Shown here: one piece after another, positions 42,838 through 52,908 of the stretch
Numbering within the stretch: position 1 is the first letter of the stretch
How the letters are laid out: each line of letters opens with the position of its first letter
Assembly (NCBI GenBank): GCA_021850325.1
Contig: JAJZMF010000042.1
Coordinates: forward strand, 1 to 64,000
Source of the DNA: Actinomycetes bacterium
GTDB taxonomy: Bacteria > Actinomycetota > Acidimicrobiia > Acidimicrobiales > Palsa-688
Length of the DNA: 64,000 nt
Reading direction: 5' to 3'
The notes under the pieces: generated by a model
What the model was told of the DNA's origin: nothing
What the model saw: the letters and a program-made list of their open reading frames with translations, nothing else
Database searches by the model: none
Program-made: the position numbers and the translations under genes

Positions 42838-42961
42838 GTCCGGTGCTCCTTGTGGCTGTCTGCCCGGCTCTCTGCCGGGACGACGACCATCCTCGGGGAG
42901 GGCCTTGGGCGCGCCCTGTGGCCTGACTGGGGCCCAGCGGTGAAGCGGGCGGGCACAAGCC

Positions 42962-45900
42962 CTAGTTGTAGAGGATCTGCTTGACGGCACGGATGATGCG
43001 CTCCTCGCTCACCGTGCCCCTGGTCCCGAGCGACTGGGCGAAGAGGCTCACCCTGAGCTCCTGGGCGCTCCAACGAAGCTGTTCCAACGCAACCAGGACG
43101 GCAGGGCCCCTCCCCTGGGACCGGGCTGCGGCTGTGGCCTTGTCGATGATCCTCTCCACGGCCTGCGCCCGGGCGGCATGGGCGCCGTCGCGCCCGGGGT
43201 CGGCAGGCAACTTGTCCAGGCGCCTCCCCAGCGCCGTCAGGTAGCGCTGCAGGTCGGGCACCCGGCCCAGACCGGCTCGTTCGAGCATCTGCGGCCCCGC
43301 CAGCCCGGCCAACTGCAAGACGACGTCCTCCACGCCGGCCGCCAGCAGCCCGGCCCCGGGGGCGCCACCGGTGGCTGCTCGGGCCGAGACCTGCTCGCAA
43401 CGCCGGTACAGGGCGCCCAGGTCGACGACCAGGCGGGCGGCCGAAGCCACTGCCCTCCGGGCTTGTCCTTCGACGACCGACCGCACCGCGGCCAACAGGC
43501 CCTCGAAGCCCGCCTTGTCGCGTACCGGGCCGCCGTTCGCCGCCACAGCGGCGTCCACCGCAGCTACGAGCGCGTCCTCAGCCAGCCGGCGGGGAGTGCC
43601 GTAGGACAGCTCGCCCAGCGCGGCGAGGGCCAGGCGCGTCCTGTTGTCCAGCAGGCCCTCCAAAAGGCCGGTGAGCTGGCGGGCGCCGGGCAGGTTGAGC
43701 AGGACCAACCGCCTCGTACCCGCGGTCATCGATGCACCGGCGGAGGCCTCGTCGCGGAACAGGCCCAGGCGCACCGTGGTCCCCTCGTCGACGAGGGCCG
43801 GGTACGCCTCCAGTCTGTAACCCTGCCAGACGGGCCTGAAGCTCGGCGGCAGTTCGCCGAAGTCCCAGTTCCCCGAGCGGGCACCAACAGGGCCCCAGCC
43901 CAGGCCGGGTGCCTGTGCCGCTCGCGCAAGGGCCTGGTCGAAGCGTGGCTGCAACTGCTGGAGCAGCTCGGCGGTGGTCTTGCCTCTCGCCAGTGCTCCG
44001 CCGTCGCCGCCAACCACCTCCAGGGTCGGGCGCAGGTAGCCGGGGACCCGGTCCCAATCGAAGTCCCCCACGCCCACCGGCGACCCCACCTCCCGGCTCA
44101 CCGTCCTGGCCAGCACCTCGAGCAGTGGGCCGTCGGCAGGGGTGGCCGAAGCCACGAAGCGCCGGGCGTGCTCGGCTATCGGGACCAGTTGGCGGCGCAA
44201 GTCCTTGGGCAGCGAGCGCAGGAGAGCCGTCACGAGCTCCTCCCTGAGGCCGGGGATCTGCCACTCGACACCCTCATGGCCCAGGTCGCCGAGCGCGGCG
44301 AGCGGCACCTGGGCCACCACCCCGTCCTCCTCGGCCCCCGGGTCCCAGTTGTAGCTGAGCGGCAGGCTCAGGCCGCCCACCTCCCAGTGGTCGGGGAACT
44401 GGTCTGTACCGAGGGCGCCCGCCGATGCCGCCAGGTCCGCTTCCCGGGCCTGGAGCGCCGCCCGGGCTCCGGGCGCCAGCCGGCGCCACCAGGCGTTGAA
44501 AGTGGCCGCCGAGGTCACCTCGTCACCCAGGCGGGCGTCGTAGAAGTCGTACAACTGCTCGTCGCCGACCATGAGCTCGGTGCGCCGGGCCCGTTGCACC
44601 AGGGCGCGCAGATGGGACAATGTGGCCCGGTTGAGCTCGACGAACGCCGGGGCGTCGTCCCATTCGCCCTCGACCAGCGCTCGGCGCAGGAAGAGCTCCC
44701 TCGCCTGTTCCCGGTCGTAGCGGGCCAGGGCGCTGCGGCGGCCCGGTACCACCACCAGGCCGTACAGGGTCGCCCGGGCCAGGACGAACGCCTCGGCACG
44801 GCCGGCGTCCCAGGCGGGCTCGCCATAGGACCAGGCCAGGAGGTGGGCGGCTGCCCGCTCCACCCAGCGTGGCTGGACCGGGGCCACGGTGCGGCCCCAC
44901 AACCTGCCTGTCTCGACCAGTTCGGCCACCATCACCCAACGGGGCGGGTGCTTGGCCACCACCGACCCGGGCCACACGGCAAAGCGGGCACCCCGGGGGG
45001 CGAGGAAGTCGGTGCGTTCCCCCTCGCGCAGGCCGACCTGGGTGGCGATGCCGGCGAGCAGGGCCTGGTGCACCAGCGCCCGCTGCTGCTCCGACAACGG
45101 GCCTCTGCGGCGCGTCCCGGTGGCGGAGCCCAGTTGCCGGCACACCTCCGTCAGCTGGCCGGTCACGTCCTGCCACTCACGCGTGCGCTGGTAGGAGATC
45201 ATCTCGCGCCGGCAGAGCCGCCGGAACTGGCCCGAGCTCAGCTCCTCCTGACGTTCGTCGAGGTAGTCCCACAGCGCCAGGTAGGCGAGGAAGTCCGAGC
45301 CCTCGACGTCGAAGCGCCCGTGCAGGGCGGCGGCCGCCTCTCTCTTGTCGGCCGGACGCTCCCGGGGGTCCTGGACCGAGAGCGCAGCCGCGATGACCAG
45401 CACCTCGTCCAGGCACCCGAGCCGGTCGGCCTCGAGCACCATCCTGCCCAAGCGGGGGTCGAGCGGCAGCTTGGCCAGACGGCGGCCGAGCCCGGTGAGC
45501 CGGTGGCCCTCCTCCGAGCGCGCCAGGGCGGCCAGTTCCTCGAGCAGGCCCACACCGTCGGCAATGTTGCGGCGGTCCGGCGGGTCGAGGAAGGGGAAGT
45601 CCTCTGCCGGCCCGAGCCCGATCGCCGCCATCTGCAGGACGACCGATGCCAGGTTCGTGCGCAGGATCTCCGGTTCGGTGAAGGGGCGACGGGCGTCGAA
45701 GCTCGCCTCGGAATAGAGGCGTACGCACACGCCGGGGCCCAGGCGACCGCACCGGCCGGCACGCTGGTTGGCCGAGGCCTGCGATATGGGCTCGATAGGC
45801 AGGCGCTGCACCTTGGTCCGACGGCTGTAGCGGGAGATCCGGGCCGTGCCCGGGTCGACCACGTAGCGCGTGCCGGGCACGGTGAGCGAGGTCTCGGCCA

Positions 45901-46906
45901 CATTGGTGGCCAGGACCACCCTGCGGCCAGGGTGGGGCTCGAAGACCCGGTGCTGCTCGGCCGAGGAGAGGCGGCCGTAGAGGGGCAGGACGTCCAGGCC
46001 TGCCAGGCCCAGCTTGGAAAGGGCCTCGGCCGTGTCCCGGATCTCCCGCTCCCCGGCCAGGAACACCAGGATGTCGCCCGGGCCCTCGGCGCACAGCTCG
46101 ACCACGGCGTCGCAGACCGCCTGCACCTCGTCCACTGCCTCGTCACCCGGAGCGGTGCCGGCGCCGTCTGCAACCCCCGTGGCGCCCCTGCCGACCGGAC
46201 CGCTCGCCGGGGGTGGCGGCCCCTCCTCCTCGTCGTCATCGGGCTCAGGCTCACCGTAGGGGCGGTAACGGACCTCGACGGGGTAGCTGCGACCGGATAC
46301 CTCGATCACCGGTGCCTGGTCGAAGTGAGCCGAGAACCGGGCGGTGTCGATGGTCGCCGAGGTCACCACGAGCTTGAGGTCCGGGCGCGCAGGCAGGAGC
46401 CGCTTCAGGTAGCCGAGGATGAAATCGATGTTCAGGCTCCGCTCGTGGGCCTCGTCGACGATCAGGGTGTCGTAGGCGAGCAACCGGGGGTCGTTGTGGA
46501 GCTCGGCCAGCAGCACCCCGTCGGTCATGAGCTTGACCAGAGTGCCGTCCCCCACCCGGTCGGTGAAGCGCACCTTGTAGCCCACCGGGCCGCCCAACCT
46601 GCTGCCCAGCTCCTCGCTCACCCGCTCGGCGATGCTCCGGGCGGCGATACGCCGGGGCTGGGTGTGCCCGATCATCCCCGCCGAGCCCCGGCCGGCGTCG
46701 AGGCACAGCTTGGGCAGCTGGGTGCTCTTGCCCGAGCCCGTCTCACCGGCCACCACGAGGACCTGGTGAGGCCCCGCCAGAGCGTCCAGCAGGTCCTGGC
46801 GGCGGGCTGTTATGGGCAGCTCGGGAGGGTAGGGCAGCACGGCCGGTAGGGCAGCCCGGGCGCGCCGGCGTGCCTCGGCCCGTCGCGCTTGCATACCTGA
46901 CAGCAT
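42962..46906 (-). CDS. hrpA: ATP-dependent RNA helicase HrpA
   Basis: DEAH-box helicase of 1314 residues, the size of bacterial HrpA. Walker A GETGSGKST (54-62), DEAH (151-154), SAT (183-185), and the helicase C-terminal motif QRAGRCGR (about 383) are present, followed by HA2, OB and the long DUF3418 region with DEGTTVRLGLFRDE and FAQSLGTRGTVSEERI at the end. It rescues stalled ribosome complexes in E. coli. ATG at 46906 is used; the ATG four codons later is possible. It sits 32 bp behind ackA. Confidence 0.96.
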   Translation of the reverse strand: MLSGMQARRAEARRRARAALPAVLPYPPELPITARRQDLLDALAGPHQVLVVAGETGSGKSTQLPKLCLDAGRGSAGMIGHTQPRRIAARSIAERVSEELGSRLGGPVGYKVRFTDRVGDGTLVKLMTDGVLLAELHNDPRLLAYDTLIVDEAHERSLNIDFILGYLKRLLPARPDLKLVVTSATIDTARFSAHFDQAPVIEVSGRSYPVEVRYRPYGEPEPDDDEEEGPPPPASGPVGRGATGVADGAGTAPGDEAVDEVQAVCDAVVELCAEGPGDILVFLAGEREIRDTAEALSKLGLAGLDVLPLYGRLSSAEQHRVFEPHPGRRVVLATNVAETSLTVPGTRYVVDPGTARISRYSRRTKVQRLPIEPISQASANQRAGRCGRLGPGVCVRLYSEASFDARRPFTEPEILRTNLASVVLQMAAIGLGPAEDFPFLDPPDRRNIADGVGLLEELAALARSEEGHRLTGLGRRLAKLPLDPRLGRMVLEADRLGCLDEVLVIAAALSVQDPRERPADKREAAAALHGRFDVEGSDFLAYLALWDYLDERQEELSSGQFRRLCRREMISYQRTREWQDVTGQLTEVCRQLGSATGTRRRGPLSEQQRALVHQALLAGIATQVGLREGERTDFLAPRGARFAVWPGSVVAKHPPRWVMVAELVETGRLWGRTVAPVQPRWVERAAAHLLAWSYGEPAWDAGRAEAFVLARATLYGLVVVPGRRSALARYDREQARELFLRRALVEGEWDDAPAFVELNRATLSHLRALVQRARRTELMVGDEQLYDFYDARLGDEVTSAATFNAWWRRLAPGARAALQAREADLAASAGALGTDQFPDHWEVGGLSLPLSYNWDPGAEEDGVVAQVPLAALGDLGHEGVEWQIPGLREELVTALLRSLPKDLRRQLVPIAEHARRFVASATPADGPLLEVLARTVSREVGSPVGVGDFDWDRVPGYLRPTLEVVGGDGGALARGKTTAELLQQLQPRFDQALARAAQAPGLGWGPVGARSGNWDFGELPPSFRPVWQGYRLEAYPALVDEGTTVRLGLFRDEASAGASMTAGTRRLVLLNLPGARQLTGLLEGLLDNRTRLALAALGELSYGTPRRLAEDALVAAVDAAVAANGGPVRDKAGFEGLLAAVRSVVEGQARRAVASAARLVVDLGALYRRCEQVSARAATGGAPGAGLLAAGVEDVVLQLAGLAGPQMLERAGLGRVPDLQRYLTALGRRLDKLPADPGRDGAHAARAQAVERIIDKATAAARSQGRGPAVLVALEQLRWSAQELRVSLFAQSLGTRGTVSEERIIRAVKQILYN

Positions 46907-46938
46907 GCCCGGCCCGGCGCCCCCGGGCCCTGGCAGGC

Positions 46939-48057
46939 TCAGAGGCCCAGGACCTGGCGCACCCCGCGGGCGATCTCCAGGTCCTCGCGCGCGGCGACGA
47001 CGAAGCAGGCCACGGCGGCACCGGGCGGGCTGACCTCGGCCAACGGCCCTGCAGCAGTGTTGGCAGAGGGGTCGATGCTGGCGCCCAGGAAGCCCAGCCC
47101 GTCCACGACCCGCTGGCGCACCGGTGCCGAGTGCTCACCGATGCCGCCCGTGAACGCCAGGGCGTCCAGGCCTCCCAGTGAGCACGCCATGGCGGCGACC
47201 GAGGCCCGGAGCCGGTGCAGGTAGACCCCCATGGCGAGCGCCGCACGCTCGTCGCCCGCCGCCTCTCGCTCCAGCACCTCACGCATGTCGGCGGTACCGG
47301 CCAGTCCGAGCAGGCCGCCCCCGCGTTCCAGGCCGGCCGAGATCTCGGCCGGGGAAAGCCCACCCTGCTGCGCCAACCAGAGGACCATCCCGGGGTCGAC
47401 CGTGCCCGACCGGGTGGCCATGACCAGGCCCTCGAGGGGCGTGAAGCCCATCGTGGTGTCCACGCAACGCCCTCCCGCCACGGCAGCCAGGGATGCCCCG
47501 GCCCCCAGGTGACAGGTGACGACCCGGGGCCTCGGACCGGCCCGGCCCGCCAGGCGCTCTCCCACCGTGCGCGACACATAGGCGTGGTTGAGGCCGTGGA
47601 AGCCGTAGCGGCGCAGGCCCCACTTCTGGCGCCATTCCAGTGGCACCGCGTAAGTGGCGGCGGCTGCCGGGACGCTGGCGTGGAAGGCGGTGTCGAAGCA
47701 GGCCACCGCCGGCACCTCGGGGAGCGCACGCCCTACCGCCTCCAGGCCGGCCAGGGCCCCCGGTTGGTGCAACGGGGCCAGGGGTGTGAGCTCCCGGATC
47801 TGCTCCACGACGGCCTCGTCCACCCGCACCGGGGCGGTGAGCGTGGTACCCCCGTGGACCACACGGTGGCCCACAGCGGACACCGGCCCGTGGCTGCGGA
47901 CGAAGCGGGCCAGCGCCCCCTCGTCCGCCCTCCCCCCGGGAGCCTCGATGGTCTCGCTCCCCAGTGCCTGGTCGGAGCCGTCCAACATGGAGAGCTTGAG
48001 GGTGCTCGAGCCGGCGTTCACGACCAGCACCCTCCCGTTCAGTGAGGCCAAGTCCAC
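46939..48057 (-). CDS. ackA: Acetate kinase
   Basis: Makes ATP and acetate from acetyl phosphate. 372 residues, ASKHA fold: [49 protein letters not shown] (GLNH rather than the more usual GTSH), [30 protein letters not shown] and [10 protein letters not shown]. The start overlaps the phosphoketolase stop by 19 bases, so the two are translated together, giving a direct route from phosphoketolase-made acetyl phosphate to ATP. Confidence 0.96.
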   Translation of the reverse strand: MDLASLNGRVLVVNAGSSTLKLSMLDGSDQALGSETIEAPGGRADEGALARFVRSHGPVSAVGHRVVHGGTTLTAPVRVDEAVVEQIRELTPLAPLHQPGALAGLEAVGRALPEVPAVACFDTAFHASVPAAAATYAVPLEWRQKWGLRRYGFHGLNHAYVSRTVGERLAGRAGPRPRVVTCHLGAGASLAAVAGGRCVDTTMGFTPLEGLVMATRSGTVDPGMVLWLAQQGGLSPAEISAGLERGGGLLGLAGTADMREVLEREAAGDERAALAMGVYLHRLRASVAAMACSLGGLDALAFTGGIGEHSAPVRQRVVDGLGFLGASIDPSANTAAGPLAEVSPPGAAVACFVVAAREDLEIARGVRQVLGL

Positions 48058-50429
48058 TCCTTGATGGCAGGCACGTCCTCGCCCTCCAGCCGGGTGTAGG
48101 CCTGCGCCCGCGCCCGCTCGTCGACCATCTTCTGGCGCAGGGAGGCGGCACGGGGGCCGAGGAAGGGCACCCGGTCGATGACGTCCATGACCAGGTGGTA
48201 ACGGTCCAGGTCGTTGAGCATGACCATGTCGAAGGGCGTGGTGGTGGTGCCCTCCTCCTTGTAGCCACGCACGTGCATGTTGGCGTGGTTGGCCCGCCGG
48301 TAGGTCAGACGGTGGATGAGCCAGGGGTAGCCGTGGTAGGCGAAGATGACGGGCTTGTCCGTGGTGAACAGGATGTCGAACTCGGCGTCCGAGAGGCCGT
48401 GGGGGTGCTCCATCTCGGGCTGCAGGCGCATAAGGTCGACCACGTTCACCACCCGGGCCTTGAGCGAGGGCACCTCATGGCGCAGGATGTCGACCGCAGC
48501 CAGGGTCTCCAGGGTGGGGATGTCACCGCAACAGGCCATGACGACGTCCGGTTCTCCCTCGTCGTTCGAGGCCCAGTCCCAGATCCCGATGCCACGGGTG
48601 CAGTGGAGCACGGCCTCGTCCATGGAGAGGTAGTTGAGCGAGGGCTGCTTGCCCGCCACGATCACGTTCACGTACTGGCGGCTGCGCAGGCAGTGGTCGG
48701 CCACCGAGAGCAGGCAGTTGGTGTCGGGCGGGAGGTAGACCCTGATCACCTCGGCCTTCTTGTTGACGACGTGGTCGATGAAGCCGGGGTCCTGGTGGGA
48801 GAAGCCGTTGTGGTCCTGGCGCCACACATGGGAGGAGAGCAGGTAGTTGAGCGAGGCGAGCGGGCGGCGCCAGGGGATCTTGCTGGTGGTCTTCAGCCAC
48901 TTGGCGTGCTGGTTGAACATGGAGTCGACGATGTGGATGAAAGCCTCGTAACTGGTGAACATCCCGTGGCGCCCGGTGAGCAGGTAGCCCTCCAGCCAGC
49001 CCTCGCACTGGTGCTCGGAGAGCATCTCCATGACCCGGCCCTGGGGTGCGAGCGACTCGTCCGTCGGGTAGACCTCGGCGTCCCATTGGCGGTCCGTCAC
49101 CTCGAACACTGCCTGGAGGCGGTTGGACGCCACCTCGTCGGGGCCGAAGAGGCGGAACCGGGTGGGGTTGGCCACCATCACGTCCCTCAGGTAGGCGCCG
49201 AGCGCCCGGGTGGCCTCGGCCGAGGTGGTACCGGGTTCGTCCACCGGTACCGCATAGGCCCTGAAGTCGGGCAGGACGAGGTCGCGCAGGAGCAGGCCGC
49301 CGTTGGCGTGCGGGTTGGCGCTCATGCGCCGCTCGCCCCGGGGAGGCAGAGCGGCGAGCTCGGGCACCAGGCGGCCTTCATGGTCGAACAGCTCCTCGGG
49401 ACGGTAGCTGCGCAACCAGGCCTCCAGGGCGGCGAAGTGCGCCGGGTCCTGGCGAGCCTCGGCCATGGGCACCTGATGGGAACGCCAGGTGCCCTCCGCC
49501 GGCTTGCCGTCCACGACCTTGGGCCCCGTCCAGCCCTTGGGGGACCGCAGCACGATCATGGGCCAGCGCGGGCGCCCCTTGGCACCACCCTGGCGGGCGC
49601 CCTCCTGGATCTCCTTGATGCGCCCGATGACGGTGCCGAGGGTGGCCGCCATGTCCTGGTGCATCCGGGCCGGGTCGTCGCCCGAGACCCAGTGGACCTC
49701 GTGCCCGTAACCCTCGAGCAGCGAGGTCAGCTCGGCGTCGGGTATGCGGGCCAGTACCGTGGGGTTGGCGATCTTGTAGCCGTTCAGGTGCAGGATGGGG
49801 AGCACCGCGCCGTCGGTCGCCGGGTCGATGAACTTGTTGCTGTGCCAGCTCGTGGCCATGGGCCCGGTCTCCGCCTCCCCGTCACCCACCACCGCGCACA
49901 CCACCAGGTCCGGGTTGTCGAAGGCGGCACCGTAGGCATGGGAGAGCGCGTAACCCAGCTCACCCCCTTCGTGAACCGAGCCCGGTGTCTCGGGTGCGAC
50001 ATGGGAGGGGATGCCACCGGGGAAGCTGAACTGGCGGAAGAGACGGGCCATCCCGGCTTCGTCCTGGGTGATGTGGGGGTAGTACTCGCTGTAGGTGCCC
50101 TCCAGGTAGGCGTTGGCCACAGCCGCCGGCCCCCCGTGGCCGGGCCCGAACACATAGATGGCGTCCAGGTCAAAAAGGCGCACCATGCGGTTCATGTGGG
50201 CGTATATGAAGTTCAGGCCCGGAGTGGTGCCCCAGTGACCGAGGAGGCGGGGCTTGACGTGCGCCGGCTCCAGGGGCCGGCGCAGCAGCGGGTTGTCGAG
50301 GAGGTAGATCTGTCCGACGGAGAGGTAGTTGGCGGCCCGCCAGTAGGCGTCGAGCAGCCGGGCCTCCTCCGCACTGAGAGGGCTCTGGGCGCCTCCGGTG
50401 ACGCCGTGGGCCGGGGCCGGGTCGGTCAT
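48039..50429 (-). CDS. xfp: Xylulose-5-phosphate / fructose-6-phosphate phosphoketolase
   Basis: TPP enzyme that splits xylulose-5-P or fructose-6-P with phosphate into acetyl phosphate and glyceraldehyde-3-P or erythrose-4-P. 796 residues from the ATG at 50429. Typical segments: [43 protein letters not shown], the TPP motif [20 protein letters not shown], and [17 protein letters not shown]. The longer open frame to 50936 is not supported. It precedes ackA in an operon. Which sugar phosphate is preferred cannot be told. Confidence 0.96.
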   Translation of the reverse strand: MTDPAPAHGVTGGAQSPLSAEEARLLDAYWRAANYLSVGQIYLLDNPLLRRPLEPAHVKPRLLGHWGTTPGLNFIYAHMNRMVRLFDLDAIYVFGPGHGGPAAVANAYLEGTYSEYYPHITQDEAGMARLFRQFSFPGGIPSHVAPETPGSVHEGGELGYALSHAYGAAFDNPDLVVCAVVGDGEAETGPMATSWHSNKFIDPATDGAVLPILHLNGYKIANPTVLARIPDAELTSLLEGYGHEVHWVSGDDPARMHQDMAATLGTVIGRIKEIQEGARQGGAKGRPRWPMIVLRSPKGWTGPKVVDGKPAEGTWRSHQVPMAEARQDPAHFAALEAWLRSYRPEELFDHEGRLVPELAALPPRGERRMSANPHANGGLLLRDLVLPDFRAYAVPVDEPGTTSAEATRALGAYLRDVMVANPTRFRLFGPDEVASNRLQAVFEVTDRQWDAEVYPTDESLAPQGRVMEMLSEHQCEGWLEGYLLTGRHGMFTSYEAFIHIVDSMFNQHAKWLKTTSKIPWRRPLASLNYLLSSHVWRQDHNGFSHQDPGFIDHVVNKKAEVIRVYLPPDTNCLLSVADHCLRSRQYVNVIVAGKQPSLNYLSMDEAVLHCTRGIGIWDWASNDEGEPDVVMACCGDIPTLETLAAVDILRHEVPSLKARVVNVVDLMRLQPEMEHPHGLSDAEFDILFTTDKPVIFAYHGYPWLIHRLTYRRANHANMHVRGYKEEGTTTTPFDMVMLNDLDRYHLVMDVIDRVPFLGPRAASLRQKMVDERARAQAYTRLEGEDVPAIKEWTWPH

Positions 50430-50709
50430 GGGTGAACCGTCCTTTCGGGCGTTGGCGGGCCGGGAGGCCGTCTCGGGGCCTCCCCTGCCGACCTTAGCCG
50501 GGGGAGGCGCCGCGGCCGGGGCCCGACATCCCCCAGGGCACCGGGCCGTGGGCCCCGGGGCTCCAGTGCCCTTGGGCCCGCTCCCGCCCCATCTCTTCGC
50601 AGGATCATCACATTTCGATGGCATTGTTAGGGCCGGGGGTGGACGAAGATATACCAAGGCAGGTGCAGCGCCAGTGCTGGCAGGGCACCAGGCACGTGAG
50701 GAGGGCCGG

Positions 50710-51396
50710 ATGTCATCCGTGAGACGGGCGAGCGCCATGGCCTTGGTCACGGCCGCGCTGTGCTGGGCACCGGCGGGTGCCGGTGCAGTGCCCGCCCCGG
50801 CGTACCTGGCGTCCCACCACCGCGACCGTCCACCGCAGGGCGCCGGTGCCGGCCCCACTCCGACCACCGCAGCAGCCATCATGCCCGTGCCCACACCGCC
50901 CGCCGCTGCCCCTGAGGACACCTGTGTGCCCGGCACCTGGCAGAGCGCGCAAGGGGCCCCTGCGGCCTACCTGCCCGGGCTCAACGCGGCCTACCTCTGG
51001 CACGACGCAGACGGAGGTTGGGCCTTGCGTGTGACCCACCCCTCCGACCGGGCCAAGGCCGTCTTCTCCGGCTCGCTCAGCACCACGACAGGGCAGTTCG
51101 TCCAGGTGGCAGCCTCCCCCGGGACGGGCAACGACATCGTCTACCTGAGCGCTGACCGGCGCACGGTCTACTTCCGCTTCGTCAACTTCGGCCTCCTGGA
51201 CGGCCTCGACTTCGCCACCCACTGCGCCCGGGCCCTGGTGCTCCGGGTGCACCTGGGGGCCGCCGACCTGCCGCCGGAGCACATCTTCGTGGGGGCGAAC
51301 GGGACGCACCCGCCCCGCGACCCCTTCAAGGTGGCCCGCTCGGCCTACCTGGAGGCGGTCAACCGGCACCTGCCCGGGCCGGCCCCTAAGGGGTGA
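50710..51396 (+). CDS. Secreted protein of unknown function
   Basis: 228 residues from the ATG at 50710 (GAGGG just upstream). A signal peptide (1-27: [20 protein letters not shown] then PAGAGAV) is followed by a Pro/Thr-rich linker to about 67 and a compact domain to the end, with two cysteines (in EDTCVPGTW and [10 protein letters not shown]) that could pair. [22 protein letters not shown] segment and [16 protein letters not shown] near the end are distinctive, but I recognise no family. It is divergent from xfp; TTGTTA-N18-GATATA (about 50624-50653) may be its promoter. Confidence 0.7.
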   Translation: MSSVRRASAMALVTAALCWAPAGAGAVPAPAYLASHHRDRPPQGAGAGPTPTTAAAIMPVPTPPAAAPEDTCVPGTWQSAQGAPAAYLPGLNAAYLWHDADGGWALRVTHPSDRAKAVFSGSLSTTTGQFVQVAASPGTGNDIVYLSADRRTVYFRFVNFGLLDGLDFATHCARALVLRVHLGAADLPPEHIFVGANGTHPPRDPFKVARSAYLEAVNRHLPGPAPKG

Positions 51397-52888
51397 CCAC
51401 CCGGCCGGGCACCGCGGGCAGCCCGGCCAGCCAGGACAGGTAACGCTCCTCCGCGGCGTCCGCCCAGTCGGCCCTGGGCTCCACGGGGGCGAGCCAGCGA
51501 GCCCAGCGGGAGGCGTCGTCGAGGGAGCCCTCCAGGCCCACCGAGAGCCGGGCGAGGTAGGCCGCTCCCAGGGCCGCACCCTCGGGGCTGGCCGCGGGGA
51601 GCACCGGGGCGCCGAGCACGTCGGCCAGGGCCTGCAGCCAGGCCCGGTTGGCCGTCCCTCCGCCGCTCACCAGGCAACGCCTCACCCCGGTACCGGACGC
51701 GCTGGCCAGTTCCGCGATGTGGCGGACGACGAACCCCGTCGCCTCCAGGGCCGCCCGCCGCAGTGCACCGGGGCCGAGCGACAGGTCCGCCCCGCTCATG
51801 CTGGCCCGCAGCGAGGGGTCGTGCCAGGGGACCCTCTCCCCCTTGGCCCAGGGCCACCAGACGGGCACACCCGCGGGGCGCAGCCCGTCGGGCCCCGTCG
51901 TGGAGGGCCAGTTGGAGCCCTCCACGCCCCCGCCCTGCTCCCCGGCCTCCCCGGCCGGGCCGGCGGGCCGCAGCAGCCGGTCCGCCCAGTCCACCCAGAG
52001 CCCTCCTGCGTTGCTTGCCCCTCCCACGAGCGCCTTGCCGCCCACCAGGTGGGGCACCCTCCACAGGCCGGGTGCGGCGGACGGCCACCCGGGGGTGCAC
52101 AGCCAGACGACCAGGGTGGAGCCCAGTACCACCAGCAGGTCACCGTCCTCGACCGCACCGCTCACCAGCTGTTCGCAGAAGCCGTCCACCGAGCCCGCAG
52201 CCAGGACGGGGGCCTCTCCGGGACCGGGCCACAGCTCCGGGGCGAGGTGGCCCACCGCCTCGCCGAAGACGGCCACCCGGGGCATCTGGCCCGTGGCCAC
52301 ACCCGCCGCCCCGCAGGCCGCTCCCGCCCAGGACGAACCGTCGAAGAGGGAGCCCGAGGCAAAAGCGGACGCCAGGTCGACCACGCCCGGCACCCCCAGG
52401 GAAGCGTTGGCGACGGCCTGGGCGGGCCAGTAGCCGGCGGCCTCCGGCCGCTGCTCGGCCACCCAGCCGGTCAAGCGGGCCATCTCCTGGCTGGCGGTCG
52501 GGCCCTCCGGTGCCGCCTCGCCACCCGCTGCCGCCCCTCTGGGGTCGCCGTAGAGGAGACCGGGGCCGAGGGGACGCCCCGAGGCGTCCACGGCAGCCAC
52601 CGAGGGCATCATGGCCGACACCGCCACCGCGCTCAGCCGCCCCTCTCCCACCGGGCCCCCCTGCAGGGGCCCGAGGACCGCCGCCAGCGCCTGGCGCGGC
52701 GCCTCCCACCAGGTCGCCACGGCATCGTGCTCGAAGCGGCCCGGCCCCACGACCAGGCCACTGGGGCGACGGGCCCGGGCGACGACGCGGCCGGTGCCAT
52801 CTGCTACGACCACCTTGACCGATGTGGTCCCCACATCGACGCCGGCGGTCAGTGCTCCTGAACCTGCGGATTGGGGCCCAGCGACCAT
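51386..52888 (-). CDS. FGGY-family carbohydrate kinase
   Basis: 500 residues. The N-terminal phosphate loop GVDVGTTSVKVVVADGTGRV, GLLYGDPRGAA and the C-terminal RCLVSGGGTANRAWLQALAD with PVLPAASPEGAALGAAYLA identify the FGGY (xylulokinase/glycerol kinase) family. The substrate is not clear; relatives include xylulokinase and LsrK. It is divergent from a 2-hydroxyacid dehydrogenase and class II aldolase, with only 20 bp between the start codons, which suggests one sugar route. It ends 11 bases inside the 3' end of the converging secreted-protein gene. Confidence 0.88.
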   Translation of the reverse strand: MVAGPQSAGSGALTAGVDVGTTSVKVVVADGTGRVVARARRPSGLVVGPGRFEHDAVATWWEAPRQALAAVLGPLQGGPVGEGRLSAVAVSAMMPSVAAVDASGRPLGPGLLYGDPRGAAAGGEAAPEGPTASQEMARLTGWVAEQRPEAAGYWPAQAVANASLGVPGVVDLASAFASGSLFDGSSWAGAACGAAGVATGQMPRVAVFGEAVGHLAPELWPGPGEAPVLAAGSVDGFCEQLVSGAVEDGDLLVVLGSTLVVWLCTPGWPSAAPGLWRVPHLVGGKALVGGASNAGGLWVDWADRLLRPAGPAGEAGEQGGGVEGSNWPSTTGPDGLRPAGVPVWWPWAKGERVPWHDPSLRASMSGADLSLGPGALRRAALEATGFVVRHIAELASASGTGVRRCLVSGGGTANRAWLQALADVLGAPVLPAASPEGAALGAAYLARLSVGLEGSLDDASRWARWLAPVEPRADWADAAEERYLSWLAGLPAVPGRVVTP

Positions 52889-52908
52889 GCTGGGACAATA
52901 TTGCAGCG
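52889..52908. promoter_or_regulatory. 20-bp divergent promoter with palindromic -10 core
   Basis: The whole gap between two divergent start codons is 20 bp. Its centre is the palindrome CAATATTG (52896-52903). Read to the right, CAATAT is 7 bases before the dehydrogenase ATG; read to the left, CAATAT is 9 bases before the kinase ATG. Either way the transcript would begin at or next to the ATG, so both genes are predicted leaderless and to share one symmetric -10 element. Possible -35 elements must lie inside the opposite gene; TTGGGG at 52871-52876 is a weak candidate for the right-hand one. Confidence 0.65.

Noticed and set aside
43178-46849. A 1223-codon open frame on the plus strand opposite hrpA, and similar long frames opposite ftsI/murE (30299-33808) and xfp (48042-50435)
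   Set aside because: Very high GC leaves few stop codons on the opposite strand. The products have no domain resemblance, while the minus-strand proteins are full matches to known families.
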